Made by a program: the position numbers and the translations under genes. The notes under the pieces are model-generated. The model was not told the origin of the DNA and did not search any database. It worked only from the letters and a program-made list of their open reading frames with translations. Of a stretch of 64,000 nucleotides of DNA, positions 52,671 to 59,715 are shown in pieces (position 1 is the stretch's first letter; the number at the start of each line of letters is the position of its first letter). This stretch comes from Actinomadura darangshiensis (GTDB taxonomy: Bacteria > Actinomycetota > Actinomycetes > Streptosporangiales > Streptosporangiaceae). The stretch lies in NCBI RefSeq assembly GCF_004349235.1, contig NZ_SMKY01000005.1:22619-86618 (forward strand). The letters run 5' to 3'.

Positions 52671-52877
52671 TCAATCCAGGCGGTAGCGGGCGAGTTCGTC
52701 CTCGAACCCGTCGTGACCTGCGGTGAACGAGCGTAGAGGCACCGGAGCACCCGCGCCACCGCGATCCAGCAGATCCGCCACGGCGTCCGGATCCGGCAGT
52801 ACGCCGCCTCCGAGCCGCACGGGATCACGCAGCACTGTACGGACGCCGGGCTCCCCGGAGACGAACTCCCCGAGCAC
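52671..52877 (-). CDS. truncated copy of the 54700 hypothetical protein family
   Basis: A 68-residue frame starting at GTG 52877 with GAAGGA upstream. Its sequence, FVSGEPGVRTVLRDPVRLGGGVL..., aligns with the C-terminal half of the 129-residue protein at 54700 (FVSGRQGERTVLKDARRLGGGVL...), sharing the RTVL-x-D and RLGGGVL blocks and the final D-G-x-x-D-x-L pattern. The N-terminal 70 residues are missing and a stop lies eight codons upstream of the GTG. It may be a remnant or a short functional version. Confidence 0.55.
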   Translation of the reverse strand: MLGEFVSGEPGVRTVLRDPVRLGGGVLPDPDAVADLLDRGGAGAPVPLRSFTAGHDGFEDELARYRLD

Positions 52878-52907
52878 GAATCCTTCGGACTCGGGCCGGT
52901 CACCGGG

Positions 52908-53276
52908 TCATCTGCCGTTTCCGGGCGATGCCACGCCCGCGAGGACCGGCCGGTGCCGGAGGCCCGGAAGAGGCAGGAGTCGAGGCGCGATCACCACGGC
53001 ACAGGCACCCGCGGACCAGACGGCGATCAGCCGCGCCGGCGCCCCCGCCCGGCGCCCCAGCTCGGCCGTGATCACCAGGACCGCGATCCCGGTCACCACC
53101 GCCCCAGCGGTCCCTGCGGAGGGGTTGCGCGGTGCGCGCGGGCCGGGAACCGGCGTGAGCTGCAGGTAGGGGTCGGCCGCCGCGGTGGGCTCCGCTACCG
53201 GGCTGGACGGGCGCCGTCCGGCTCCCGAGGTCAGGGACGGCGCGCTCGGCGCGGTGTCCATCCGGTTCTCTCCCAC
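52908..53276 (-). CDS. small membrane protein
   Basis: A 122-residue protein starting at GTG 53276 with GGGAGGGG upstream. A disordered N-terminus (to about 55) is followed by two hydrophobic helices (about 57-73 and 82-98) and a basic C-terminus. No family is recognised. It lies in line with the small genes on either side of it on the minus strand. Confidence 0.6.
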   Translation of the reverse strand: MGENRMDTAPSAPSLTSGAGRRPSSPVAEPTAAADPYLQLTPVPGPRAPRNPSAGTAGAVVTGIAVLVITAELGRRAGAPARLIAVWSAGACAVVIAPRLLPLPGLRHRPVLAGVASPGNGR

Positions 53277-53323
53277 GTCGACCCCTCCCTAGGTCAGCGT
53301 TCCGCTCCGCGGCGGTCGATGGA

Positions 53324-53605
53324 TCATGTGCCCGGCCGGACCGGCTCGACCGTCCGCACCGGTGGGGTGCCGCCGACCAGCCGATCGGTGTGTAGGTACT
53401 GGACGCCGCCGGAGGGCAGTGCCCGGTCGGCCGGAACCGCCACGTTGACCAGTGTGCCCCTGCGGCCGATCGCGGGAGTCGGAGTCCCCATCCGGCTGCG
53501 GAACTGCAGCTCCCTTGTGCGGTAGCCGACGAAGGCGACCCAGGCCGTGAGGCCCAGGAAGAGCACCGCGGGGGCGGCGATCCAGAAAGCAACGATGCTG
53601 TTCAT
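53324..53605 (-). CDS. small single-span membrane protein
   Basis: Start ATG 53605 (GTG 53611 is two codons earlier) gives 93 residues: an N-terminal membrane helix (NSIVAFWIAAPAVLFLGLTAWVAFVG) and a short basic soluble part with a compact beta-rich segment (GRRGTLVNVAVP...GGVQYLHTDRL). It is the first gene of the minus-strand run, divergent from the GntR gene and separated from it by the ACTAGT operator region. No family is recognised. Confidence 0.6.
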   Translation of the reverse strand: MNSIVAFWIAAPAVLFLGLTAWVAFVGYRTRELQFRSRMGTPTPAIGRRGTLVNVAVPADRALPSGGVQYLHTDRLVGGTPPVRTVEPVRPGT

Positions 53606-53741
53606 TTCCACGCTCCTCTCAGCGGGTGGCGGAGGTGAACCCGATCAGGCTGCTCAACTGGCCGATCCCTGGAAATCCTGGTGATCGCCCCGGTAGCATC
53701 AGACCCTTCAAACCTTCTACGTCAGCTTTCTCGGCTTCCGT

Positions 53742-53801
53742 CCTACTAGTGGTGTAACCCGGAACTAGTAGGGCAAAACCTGATCATTGGAACTAGTTTC
53801 C
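53742..53801. promoter_or_regulatory. three ACTAGT operator-like sites upstream of the GntR gene
   Basis: CCTACTAGT (53742-53750) and ACTAGTAGG (53764-53772) form a perfect 9-bp inverted repeat, and GGAACTAGTTTCC (53789-53801) is a further dyad. Three ACTAGT hexamers within 53 bp are very unlikely by chance in DNA of this GC content. They lie in the divergent promoter region next to the GntR gene, so they are probable GntR operators. Confidence 0.7.
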
Positions 53802-53823
53802 TTGATTGCAATGAGAGGTGGTC

Positions 53824-54654
53824 ATGGCAGGCAGAGTCTCCAGATACACCGAGATCGCCGATGACCTCCGAGACCAGATCAAGCGGGGGGCACTCGCGCC
53901 CAGCGCCCAGCTGCCGACGGAGAAAGAGCTGGCAGAACGCTGGGATGTGTCGCCCAACACGATCAAGAAGGCCGTCAACGAGCTTCGCCAGGAAGGGCTC
54001 GTCGACACCGTCCCGCAGAAGGGCAGCTTCGTCGCCGAGCCCGCCGCTCCCTTCGTCATCACCCTGAACCACACGGACCTGGGCGAGGAGAACGCGCCGG
54101 GACGCGGTTTCGGAGGCGGCGAGGGCAGGGCGTTCGTGGCCGAGGCGGAACGCCAGGAGCACCGGGCGAACTCCTCGAAGCCCGAGGTCCAGGTCGAGGA
54201 CGCGGAGAGCGTGCACATGAAGGCGCTCGGGATCACGCCGGTCCCACCGGACCAGCCGCAACCGCAGGTGGTCCGCCGATCCCAGCAACGGTTCGTGGAC
54301 GGCAAACCGAACTCGCTCCAGCACTCCTATTTCAAGCTCGAGCTCGCAATCGAGGCGCAGGCGCTCCTCAAGTCCGCCGACATCGAGGAAGGAACCGTCG
54401 CCTACCTGCAGAGCCGCGGGCACGTCCAGACCGGATACGAAGACGAGTTCAACGCCCGGCCTCCGAAAGAGGAGGAATTGAAGTTCTTCGGACTCTCCCG
54501 CGGAAGTCTCGCCGTGATCGAGCACACACGGACCGCTTACGATCAGCGCGGTGAGCCGTTCCGTCTCACCATCACCGTCTACAAACCTGGCACCAACCGG
54601 ATTCGGTTCATCGCCGGAGACGTGCCCGCCGAGGTCTGGGAACGCGGTTCCTGA
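53824..54654 (+). CDS. GntR/HutC-family transcriptional regulator
   Basis: A 276-residue regulator (ATG 53824; GTG 53818 possible). The winged helix at the N-terminus reads RYTEIADDLRDQIKRGALAPSAQLPTEKELAERWDVSPNTIKKAVNELRQEGLVDTV; after a linker a UTRA effector domain follows from about 130 (RSQQRFVDGKPNSLQHSYFKLELA...HTRTAYDQRGEPFRLTITVYKPGTNRIRF). The HutC type often controls metabolic genes, and KorA/TraR-type relatives control transfer of actinomycete mobile elements. It is followed by an unknown gene 45 bp downstream. Confidence 0.88.
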   Translation: MAGRVSRYTEIADDLRDQIKRGALAPSAQLPTEKELAERWDVSPNTIKKAVNELRQEGLVDTVPQKGSFVAEPAAPFVITLNHTDLGEENAPGRGFGGGEGRAFVAEAERQEHRANSSKPEVQVEDAESVHMKALGITPVPPDQPQPQVVRRSQQRFVDGKPNSLQHSYFKLELAIEAQALLKSADIEEGTVAYLQSRGHVQTGYEDEFNARPPKEEELKFFGLSRGSLAVIEHTRTAYDQRGEPFRLTITVYKPGTNRIRFIAGDVPAEVWERGS

Positions 54655-54699
54655 CTCGTCACGCCCATCAACGACACCATCACCCACCAAAGGACCAAG

Positions 54700-55089
54700 A
54701 TGTCCGTTTCGCTAACCCTGGCTCACCACCCGGACCCGGAAGTCGACACCGCGCACGCCTACATCGCGTGCGGTGTGCGGGCGTTCGAAGCCCTGGGCAT
54801 CCGGGTGGACGCCTCCTGGCTCGACCCCAAGGGGCCTGTCGACGCGACCATCATCACCGGCGACAACGCCCACGTGTGGGACGAGTGGACCGGCTGGAGG
54901 ACAGGCACCTTCGTGTCCGGCCGCCAGGGTGAGCGCACCGTGCTCAAAGACGCACGTCGCCTCGGCGGCGGCGTCCTGCTGTCCCCGGTCGCCCTTGCCG
55001 AACTGGTCGACACCGACTCGGACCTGCCGCCGGCCACCCGCTCGGCGAACGCGCGCGACGGCCTGTTCGACGCCCTGCGGACCTACTGA
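54700..55089 (+). CDS. hypothetical protein, possibly in an operon with GntR
   Basis: A 129-residue soluble protein with AAAGGA before its ATG. Its N-terminal half (DTAHAYIACGVRAFEALGIRVDASWLDPKGPVDATI) looks alpha/beta; the C-terminal half holds RTVLKDARRLGGGVL, shared with the shorter frame at 52671-52877. No known family is recognised. Position directly after the GntR gene suggests co-transcription. Confidence 0.65.
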   Translation: MSVSLTLAHHPDPEVDTAHAYIACGVRAFEALGIRVDASWLDPKGPVDATIITGDNAHVWDEWTGWRTGTFVSGRQGERTVLKDARRLGGGVLLSPVALAELVDTDSDLPPATRSANARDGLFDALRTY

Positions 55090-55184
55090 CCCGGAACGTT
55101 CCGGTCGTGGCCGTCCTAGAGCGGCCACGACCGGCCGGGTTCACCCCGGTGCCGCCGGCGCCCCGCTGGGGAAGGATTGAGCCG

Positions 55185-55463
55185 ATGGCCAGAACAACGC
55201 CTCTCCGCTGGCGGGACATCGCCGATGACCTGCTCCGCCGCATCGAGTCGGGTGACCTCTCCCCGGGAGACGGGACGTCCGGCAGGCGCCGTCTCCCCGC
55301 CGAGAAGGACCTGGAAGCGCACTACAAGGCGTCGCCAGGTCCCGGACGACGTGCTCAGGGCGCCTGGTCTGGCGCCGCCAGAAGACACTCCACGCGAATC
55401 CCCGCCGGCCGACCCCGAGGGAAACGGGTAGGCGAGGGGTCAGACGAAGCGGACGAGCATTAG
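55185..55463 (+). pseudogene. broken GntR-type winged-helix gene
   Basis: ATG 55185 has GAAGGA upstream, and the first 45 residues (WRDIADDLLRRIESGDLSPG...RRLPAEKDLEAHYKAS) are the first half of a GntR helix-turn-helix, close to that of the intact gene at 53824. After KAS the frame turns into Arg/Gly-rich sequence without the recognition helix or wing, and an insertion-like DGTSGR interrupts the first half. A frameshift or deletion is likely. The 3' end overlaps the convergent RHH gene by 24 bp. Confidence 0.55.
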
Positions 55464-55721
55464 GTCTGTGTCGGGGGTCTTGCGCCAGTAGACGGCGCCG
55501 GGTTCGCGGGACATGCTCTCGATCTCGCCGGCGATGATCAGGGCGCGGTTGATGCAGTCGGTCTTGTTGTAGCCGGTCTGCTCCTGGAGGCGCTGGAGGG
55601 CCTGGACGGCCTTGCCGGTCAGGTTGACCGTGACGCGCTCGCTCTGCGGGACCGCCGTCGCGGGGGCGTCGGCGTCCATGTCGGCGTCCGACGTGCCGGA
55701 GGCTGCCCGGGAGTTCGTCAT
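55440..55721 (-). CDS. ribbon-helix-helix domain protein
   Basis: Start ATG 55721 with GGAGAGAG upstream gives 93 residues. After a disordered N-terminus the segment ERVTVNLTGKAVQALQRLQEQTGYNKTDCINRAL matches a CopG/Arc ribbon-helix-helix: one beta strand (VTVNL) and two helices. The C-terminal YWRKTPDTDLMLVRFV may add a strand. Such proteins bind DNA as dimers, often as antitoxins; no toxin gene is visible next to it. Confidence 0.68.
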   Translation of the reverse strand: MTNSRAASGTSDADMDADAPATAVPQSERVTVNLTGKAVQALQRLQEQTGYNKTDCINRALIIAGEIESMSREPGAVYWRKTPDTDLMLVRFV

Positions 55722-56065
55722 GAGCGCTCTCTCCAATCCGGGGCGCGGAGCCCGGCCCACCTTGCGTTCGGCGCCACGGGGAGGGTGCCGCGCGCCGCTT
55801 GCCAGGCGATCGTGCAGCGAACCCATGCCCCACGTACAGGGTGTAGATGGAAGACTTCCCCGGCCGATGGCCGGGAAACATCCGAAATCTCAGCATCGCA
55901 TGGTTCTTGCCATCTCGTTACAGAATACTCACCATCTTTCATACATCTTTCGTATGGTCTTTGTATGGGGGTCGTCTTAGCATCGGTTGCGGGAGACGTG
56001 GGGCAGAGTCAATGCCGAGGAGACGGCGCGCGGTCGCCGGACCTTCCCGGGGGAAGGAAGACTCC
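55722..56065. other. 344-bp divergent promoter region
   Basis: No gene is seen between the RHH gene and the cyclase-like gene. From about 55915 to 55975 the sequence is clearly AT-rich, with repeated TTTCGTATGG / TTTGTATGG and a CATAC/GTATG inverted pair, which is a plausible promoter and binding region for either flanking gene. Confidence 0.45.
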
Positions 56066-57367
56066 GTGAGCACGAACCGCTGGGTGGCGCGGCTGCGGAG
56101 GCGGACGGCCTCGCAAGGCGGGGCCGGCCTGCTGGACGCCAGTGTCACGGCTCCCGTGACACTCCTGGCCGTGGGGCTGGGATACGTGCTGGACGGTCCG
56201 CTGAGCGCCGCGGTCACCGGGTTTCTGACGTTCCTGGCCTTTGTGGTGGTCAGCGTGGCCAACGCCGCCGTCCAGTACCTGCGGGCGGGGACGCTGCAGG
56301 AGACGTCCGGTCCCCCGCAGGCGTCGGCTCTGCCCGTTCTGGCGCCCGCCGCCGAGGTGGCCGTGCGGAGTGAGGAGACGTTCTGGGGCGCGCTGACGCC
56401 GGACGAGCGGCATGCCCTGATCGCGCGGGCGCGCGGGCACCTGTACCGCAGGGAGGACGTCCTGTGCCGCGAGGGCGGGACGGCCGGGGAGGTCATCGTG
56501 ATCCTGTCCGGCTGGACGCGGGTGTGGGTGCAGGAGGGCTGCGAGCAGCGGATCGTCGCGTTCCGGGGCGCCGGGGAGCTGGTCGGCGAGCGGGCGGCGC
56601 TGACGGTGCGGGACCGGTCCGCGACCGTGACGGCGGAGGGCGACGTCCAGGCGCTGCGGATCGACGCCTGCGACTTCGGCGCCTTCCTGGACGAGCGTCC
56701 GCGCGTCCAGGCCGTCCTCGAACGGCAGGTCTACCGGCGGCAGGTCGAGCGGCGCGAGCCGGAGATGTTCCAGGGGCCCCAGGGGAACTGCTCGATCCTC
56801 ATCACCGACATCACCGCGTTCAGCTCCCCGGCGCGCACCGACGCCGACCGAGAGTTCGTCCTGGACGCGATGTACGACCTGATGGGCGAGGCGTTCGGGG
56901 CGTCCGCGCTGGACCTGTCCCGGCTGTACCACGAGGACCGCGGGGACGGCGCGCTCGTCATCGTGCCGGCGGCCACGCCGACGCGGGCGGTGGTCGACCC
57001 GATGCTCGCGCACCTGGCGGCGGCGCTGCGCAGGCACAACCGGCGCGCCGCCGAGGCCACCCGGTTGCAGCTGCGGGCGGCACTGCACGTCGGCCCGGTG
57101 CAGCGCGGCCCGAAAGGCGTCTCCGGCATGTCCATCATCACCACGCGGCGGATGGTGGACGCGCCCGCGGTGAAGCGGCGGGTCGCCGAGACGGGCGCCG
57201 ACCTGGCGTTCGTCGCGTCCGACTTCGTGTTCGACACGGTGATCACGCCGGCGCCCGGCCTGGTCGACCCGGGCCGCTACTCGCGGGTCCGGGTGCGGCT
57301 GAAGGAGGCGTCGCTGTCGGCGTGGCTGATGCTGGAGGGCGGCGAGTCGCGGCTGCGGGCGGTCTAG
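56066..57367 (+). CDS. membrane-anchored cNMP-binding / nucleotidyl-cyclase-like protein
   Basis: Start GTG 56066 with GGAAGGAAG upstream gives 433 residues. Two membrane helices (about 30-68) are followed by a Crp-type cyclic-nucleotide-binding fold at about 105-215 (LYRREDVLCREGGTAGEVIVILSGWTRVWV...GAGELVGERAALTVRDRSATVTA) and a domain from about 245 (CSILITDITAFSS...YHEDRGDGALVIVP...LRAALHVGPVQ) with the outline of a class III nucleotidyl cyclase. The GDG turn is kept, but the second metal Asp and the purine-specifying residues are not evident, so catalysis is uncertain. It shares a CTAG stop overlap with the WYL gene. Confidence 0.75.
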   Translation: MSTNRWVARLRRRTASQGGAGLLDASVTAPVTLLAVGLGYVLDGPLSAAVTGFLTFLAFVVVSVANAAVQYLRAGTLQETSGPPQASALPVLAPAAEVAVRSEETFWGALTPDERHALIARARGHLYRREDVLCREGGTAGEVIVILSGWTRVWVQEGCEQRIVAFRGAGELVGERAALTVRDRSATVTAEGDVQALRIDACDFGAFLDERPRVQAVLERQVYRRQVERREPEMFQGPQGNCSILITDITAFSSPARTDADREFVLDAMYDLMGEAFGASALDLSRLYHEDRGDGALVIVPAATPTRAVVDPMLAHLAAALRRHNRRAAEATRLQLRAALHVGPVQRGPKGVSGMSIITTRRMVDAPAVKRRVAETGADLAFVASDFVFDTVITPAPGLVDPGRYSRVRVRLKEASLSAWLMLEGGESRLRAV

Positions 57368-58320
57368 CGGTCCGCCATGGCCGCGAGGCGGCGGGCGAGC
57401 CGGGCGGCCGCCTCCCGCAGTTCCGGCGGCTCCAGGATCTCGGCCTCGTAGCCGAGCCGGGCCATGTGCACGGCGAGCCAGTCCAGGTCCCCGCCGCCGG
57501 TGATGAGCATGGACCAGCCGTCGCGGTCGTCCTCGACGCGGCCCACCTGGGGCGGCACCAGCTCCCGCACGCGGTCGGGCGGGGCGTGCACCCGGACCCG
57601 GGCCAGATGCCGGTACGGTGCCGCGGTCACGGCCCGCTGCACGTAGTCGACCGGGTCCGGATGCTCCCGCGGCCGGAAATGCCAGGTCGTCGCGGCCGCC
57701 TCGCGCATCCGGTCCAGCCGGAAGGTGCGCCAGTCGCCGCGGTCGACGTCCCAGGCCATCAGGTACCAGCGGCGGCCGGTCGCGACCATCCGCACCGGCT
57801 CGACCGTGCGCTCGCGCTCGCCGCCGTCGCGGGCGGCGTAGCGGAACCGCACCCGGACGGCGTCGCGGCAGGCCCGCGCGAGCGTCACCAGCAGTTCCGC
57901 GTCGATCTGCACCCCGGGCCCGACCAGGGTCTCGGTCGCGCCGTGCACCGCCCGCACCTCGGCGCGCAGCCGCGGCGGCATCACCTGGTCGAGCTTGGCG
58001 AGCGCCCGCAGCGCCGCCTCGCCCGCCCCGGCGACCGTGCCCCCGGACGCCAGCCGCAGCGACACCGCCGTCGCGATCGCCTCCCCGTCGTCCAGCAGGA
58101 GCGGCGGCAGCCGGGTGCCCGCGCCGAGCCGGTACCCGCCGCCGACGCCGGACGTCGCGTGGACGGGGTAGCCGAGCGCCCGCAGCCGCTCCACGTCGCG
58201 GCGCACCGACCGGTCGGTGACGCCCAGCTCGGCGGCGATCTCGGCGGCGGTCCAGGACGGCCGGTGCTGCAGGAGCGCCAGCAGCCGCAGCACCCGCTCG
58301 GTCGTCGCCTCGACGGTCAC
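57364..58320 (-). CDS. WYL-domain transcriptional regulator
   Basis: GTG 58320 gives 318 residues (another GTG at 58338 is possible). The N-terminal DeoR-type HTH is TAAEIAAELGVTDRSVRRDVERLRALGYPVHA; the WYL domain at about 135-215 includes RWYLMAWDVDRGDWRTFRLDRM, where the motif reads W-Y-L. A WCX-like C-terminal extension follows. WYL regulators often respond to nucleotides or DNA damage. It is divergent from the DinB-VOC pair, which is its likely target. Confidence 0.9.
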   Translation of the reverse strand: MTVEATTERVLRLLALLQHRPSWTAAEIAAELGVTDRSVRRDVERLRALGYPVHATSGVGGGYRLGAGTRLPPLLLDDGEAIATAVSLRLASGGTVAGAGEAALRALAKLDQVMPPRLRAEVRAVHGATETLVGPGVQIDAELLVTLARACRDAVRVRFRYAARDGGERERTVEPVRMVATGRRWYLMAWDVDRGDWRTFRLDRMREAAATTWHFRPREHPDPVDYVQRAVTAAPYRHLARVRVHAPPDRVRELVPPQVGRVEDDRDGWSMLITGGGDLDWLAVHMARLGYEAEILEPPELREAAARLARRLAAMADR

Positions 58321-58381
58321 GCGGACATCGTCGCACACATCACGGAACGATCCTGTCCGCTATTGGCGCCACGCTGGGCCC

Positions 58382-58960
58382 ATGACCGACCACGCTTGGA
58401 ATCCCCTGCTCCGCGATCAGCTGACCTGGCACTGGACGAACCAGCTGCGGGCCCGCCTCGACGGCCTCACCGACGAGGAGTACTTCTGGGAGCCGGCGCC
58501 CGGATGCTGGAACGTCCGCCCGCGCGGGACCGGTAGCGCACCGGTGCAGGCCGGATCAGGGGCGATGACCATCGACTTCGCCTTCCCGCCGCCCGTCCCG
58601 GAACCGCTGACGACGATCGCCTGGCGGCTCGGGCACGTGATCGTCGGCGTCCTCGCCATGCGCAGCGCCTCGCACTTCGGCCGCGCCGCCACCGGCTACG
58701 ACGAGCACGGATACGCCGCGACCGCGGCGGAAGCGCTCGACCAGCTCGACACCGAGTACGCCACCTGGGTGGACGGAGTCGAGTCGCTCGGCGAGTCCGG
58801 CCTCGCCCGCCCCTGCGGAGAGGCCGAGGGATCTTACGCTGGGTATCCGATGGCGGCGCTGGTCCTGCACATCAACCGCGAGATGATCCACCACCTGGCC
58901 GAGGTGTGCCTGCTCCGCGACCTCTACCTGCACGCCCACTCCCGAAAGGAAGCCAACTGA
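58382..58960 (+). CDS. DinB-superfamily protein
   Basis: A 192-residue four-helix-bundle protein. The DinB pattern is seen: TWHWTNQLRARLDGLTDEEYFWEPAPGCWNVRP at the N-terminus, AWRLGHVIVGVLAMRSASHFG with the first metal-site His, and LVLHINREMIHHLAEVCLLRDLY with the others. Members bind a metal and some act as thiol transferases (mycothiol- or bacillithiol-dependent), a role not provable here. It is followed by the VOC gene 1 bp later. Confidence 0.88.
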   Translation: MTDHAWNPLLRDQLTWHWTNQLRARLDGLTDEEYFWEPAPGCWNVRPRGTGSAPVQAGSGAMTIDFAFPPPVPEPLTTIAWRLGHVIVGVLAMRSASHFGRAATGYDEHGYAATAAEALDQLDTEYATWVDGVESLGESGLARPCGEAEGSYAGYPMAALVLHINREMIHHLAEVCLLRDLYLHAHSRKEAN

Positions 58961-58961
58961 C

Positions 58962-59399
58962 ATGGCCCGCGAAATACAGGTCACGTTCGACTGCGCCGAC
59001 CCGGCCGCCCTGTCCGCCTTCTGGGCCGAGGTCCTCGGCTACCGGCTGCAGGACCCGCCCGGTGGCTTCGAGACCTGGGACCAGGCCCTGGAGGCGATGG
59101 GCGTGCCGCCCGAGAACCGCAACGACGCCTCGGCGGTGCTCGACCCCGAGGGCGCGGGGCCCCGGTTGTTCTTCCAGCGGGTGCCGGAGGGCAAGCAGGC
59201 CAAGAACCGCGTGCACCTCGACGTGCGGGCCGCCCCCGGGCTCCAGGGCGAAGCGCGCATGGCGGCCCTGGAGGCCGAGGCCGAGCGGCTCACCGCCCGC
59301 GGCGCCACCCGGCTCGCCCGTTACGAGCCCGACCCCCCGCTCCAGTTCGGCAACATCGTGATGGCCGACCCCGAGGGCAACGAGTTCTGCCTCGACTGA
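58962..59399 (+). CDS. VOC/glyoxalase-like protein
   Basis: A 145-residue protein of the vicinal oxygen chelate fold: IQVTFDCADPAALSAFWAEVLGYRL starts the first beta-alpha-beta unit, KNRVHLDVRA carries the metal-site His of the second, and MADPEGNEFCLD is the usual C-terminal glutamate block. It starts 1 bp after the DinB stop, so the pair is translated together. The substrate is unknown. Confidence 0.88.
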   Translation: MAREIQVTFDCADPAALSAFWAEVLGYRLQDPPGGFETWDQALEAMGVPPENRNDASAVLDPEGAGPRLFFQRVPEGKQAKNRVHLDVRAAPGLQGEARMAALEAEAERLTARGATRLARYEPDPPLQFGNIVMADPEGNEFCLD

Positions 59400-59678
59400 T
59401 CAGCGGACGAGGTCCTGGTAGCCGGGGTGCTTTTCGATCCACTTCTTGATGAAGGCGCACAGCGGGACGACCGAGAGCCCCTTCTGGCGGACGTCGTCCA
59501 GCGCACCCCGTGCCAGGGCACTGCCCACGCCCTTGCCTTCGAACGCCGAGTCGACCTCGGTGTGGGTGAAGACGACGGCGCCCTCGCCGGGCTCGTACTC
59601 GGCGAACCCGGCGAGGTCCCCGTCCAGCCTGATCTCGTAGCGGCTCTGCTCGGCGTTGTCGGTGATCTCGGTGCTCAT
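59400..59678 (-). CDS. GNAT-family N-acetyltransferase (short CG type)
   Basis: A 92-residue protein of the small yeast/bacterial GNAT type (Acetyltransf_CG). The acetyl-CoA region is FTHTEVDSAFEGKGVGSALARGALDDVRQKG, with G-K-G-V-G as the pyrophosphate loop, and VVPLCAFIKKWIEKHPGY closes the fold. It uses the last bases next to the VOC stop on the opposite strand. The acceptor is unknown. Confidence 0.88.
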   Translation of the reverse strand: MSTEITDNAEQSRYEIRLDGDLAGFAEYEPGEGAVVFTHTEVDSAFEGKGVGSALARGALDDVRQKGLSVVPLCAFIKKWIEKHPGYQDLVR

Positions 59679-59715
59679 GCCCCGATAATGCCCGCCCGGC
59701 CGCGATGATTCCCGA

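Noticed and set aside
55440..55721. Toxin-antitoxin pair (RHH antitoxin)
   Set aside because: No toxin-like gene overlaps or adjoins it; the neighbour is a broken GntR frame on the other strand.
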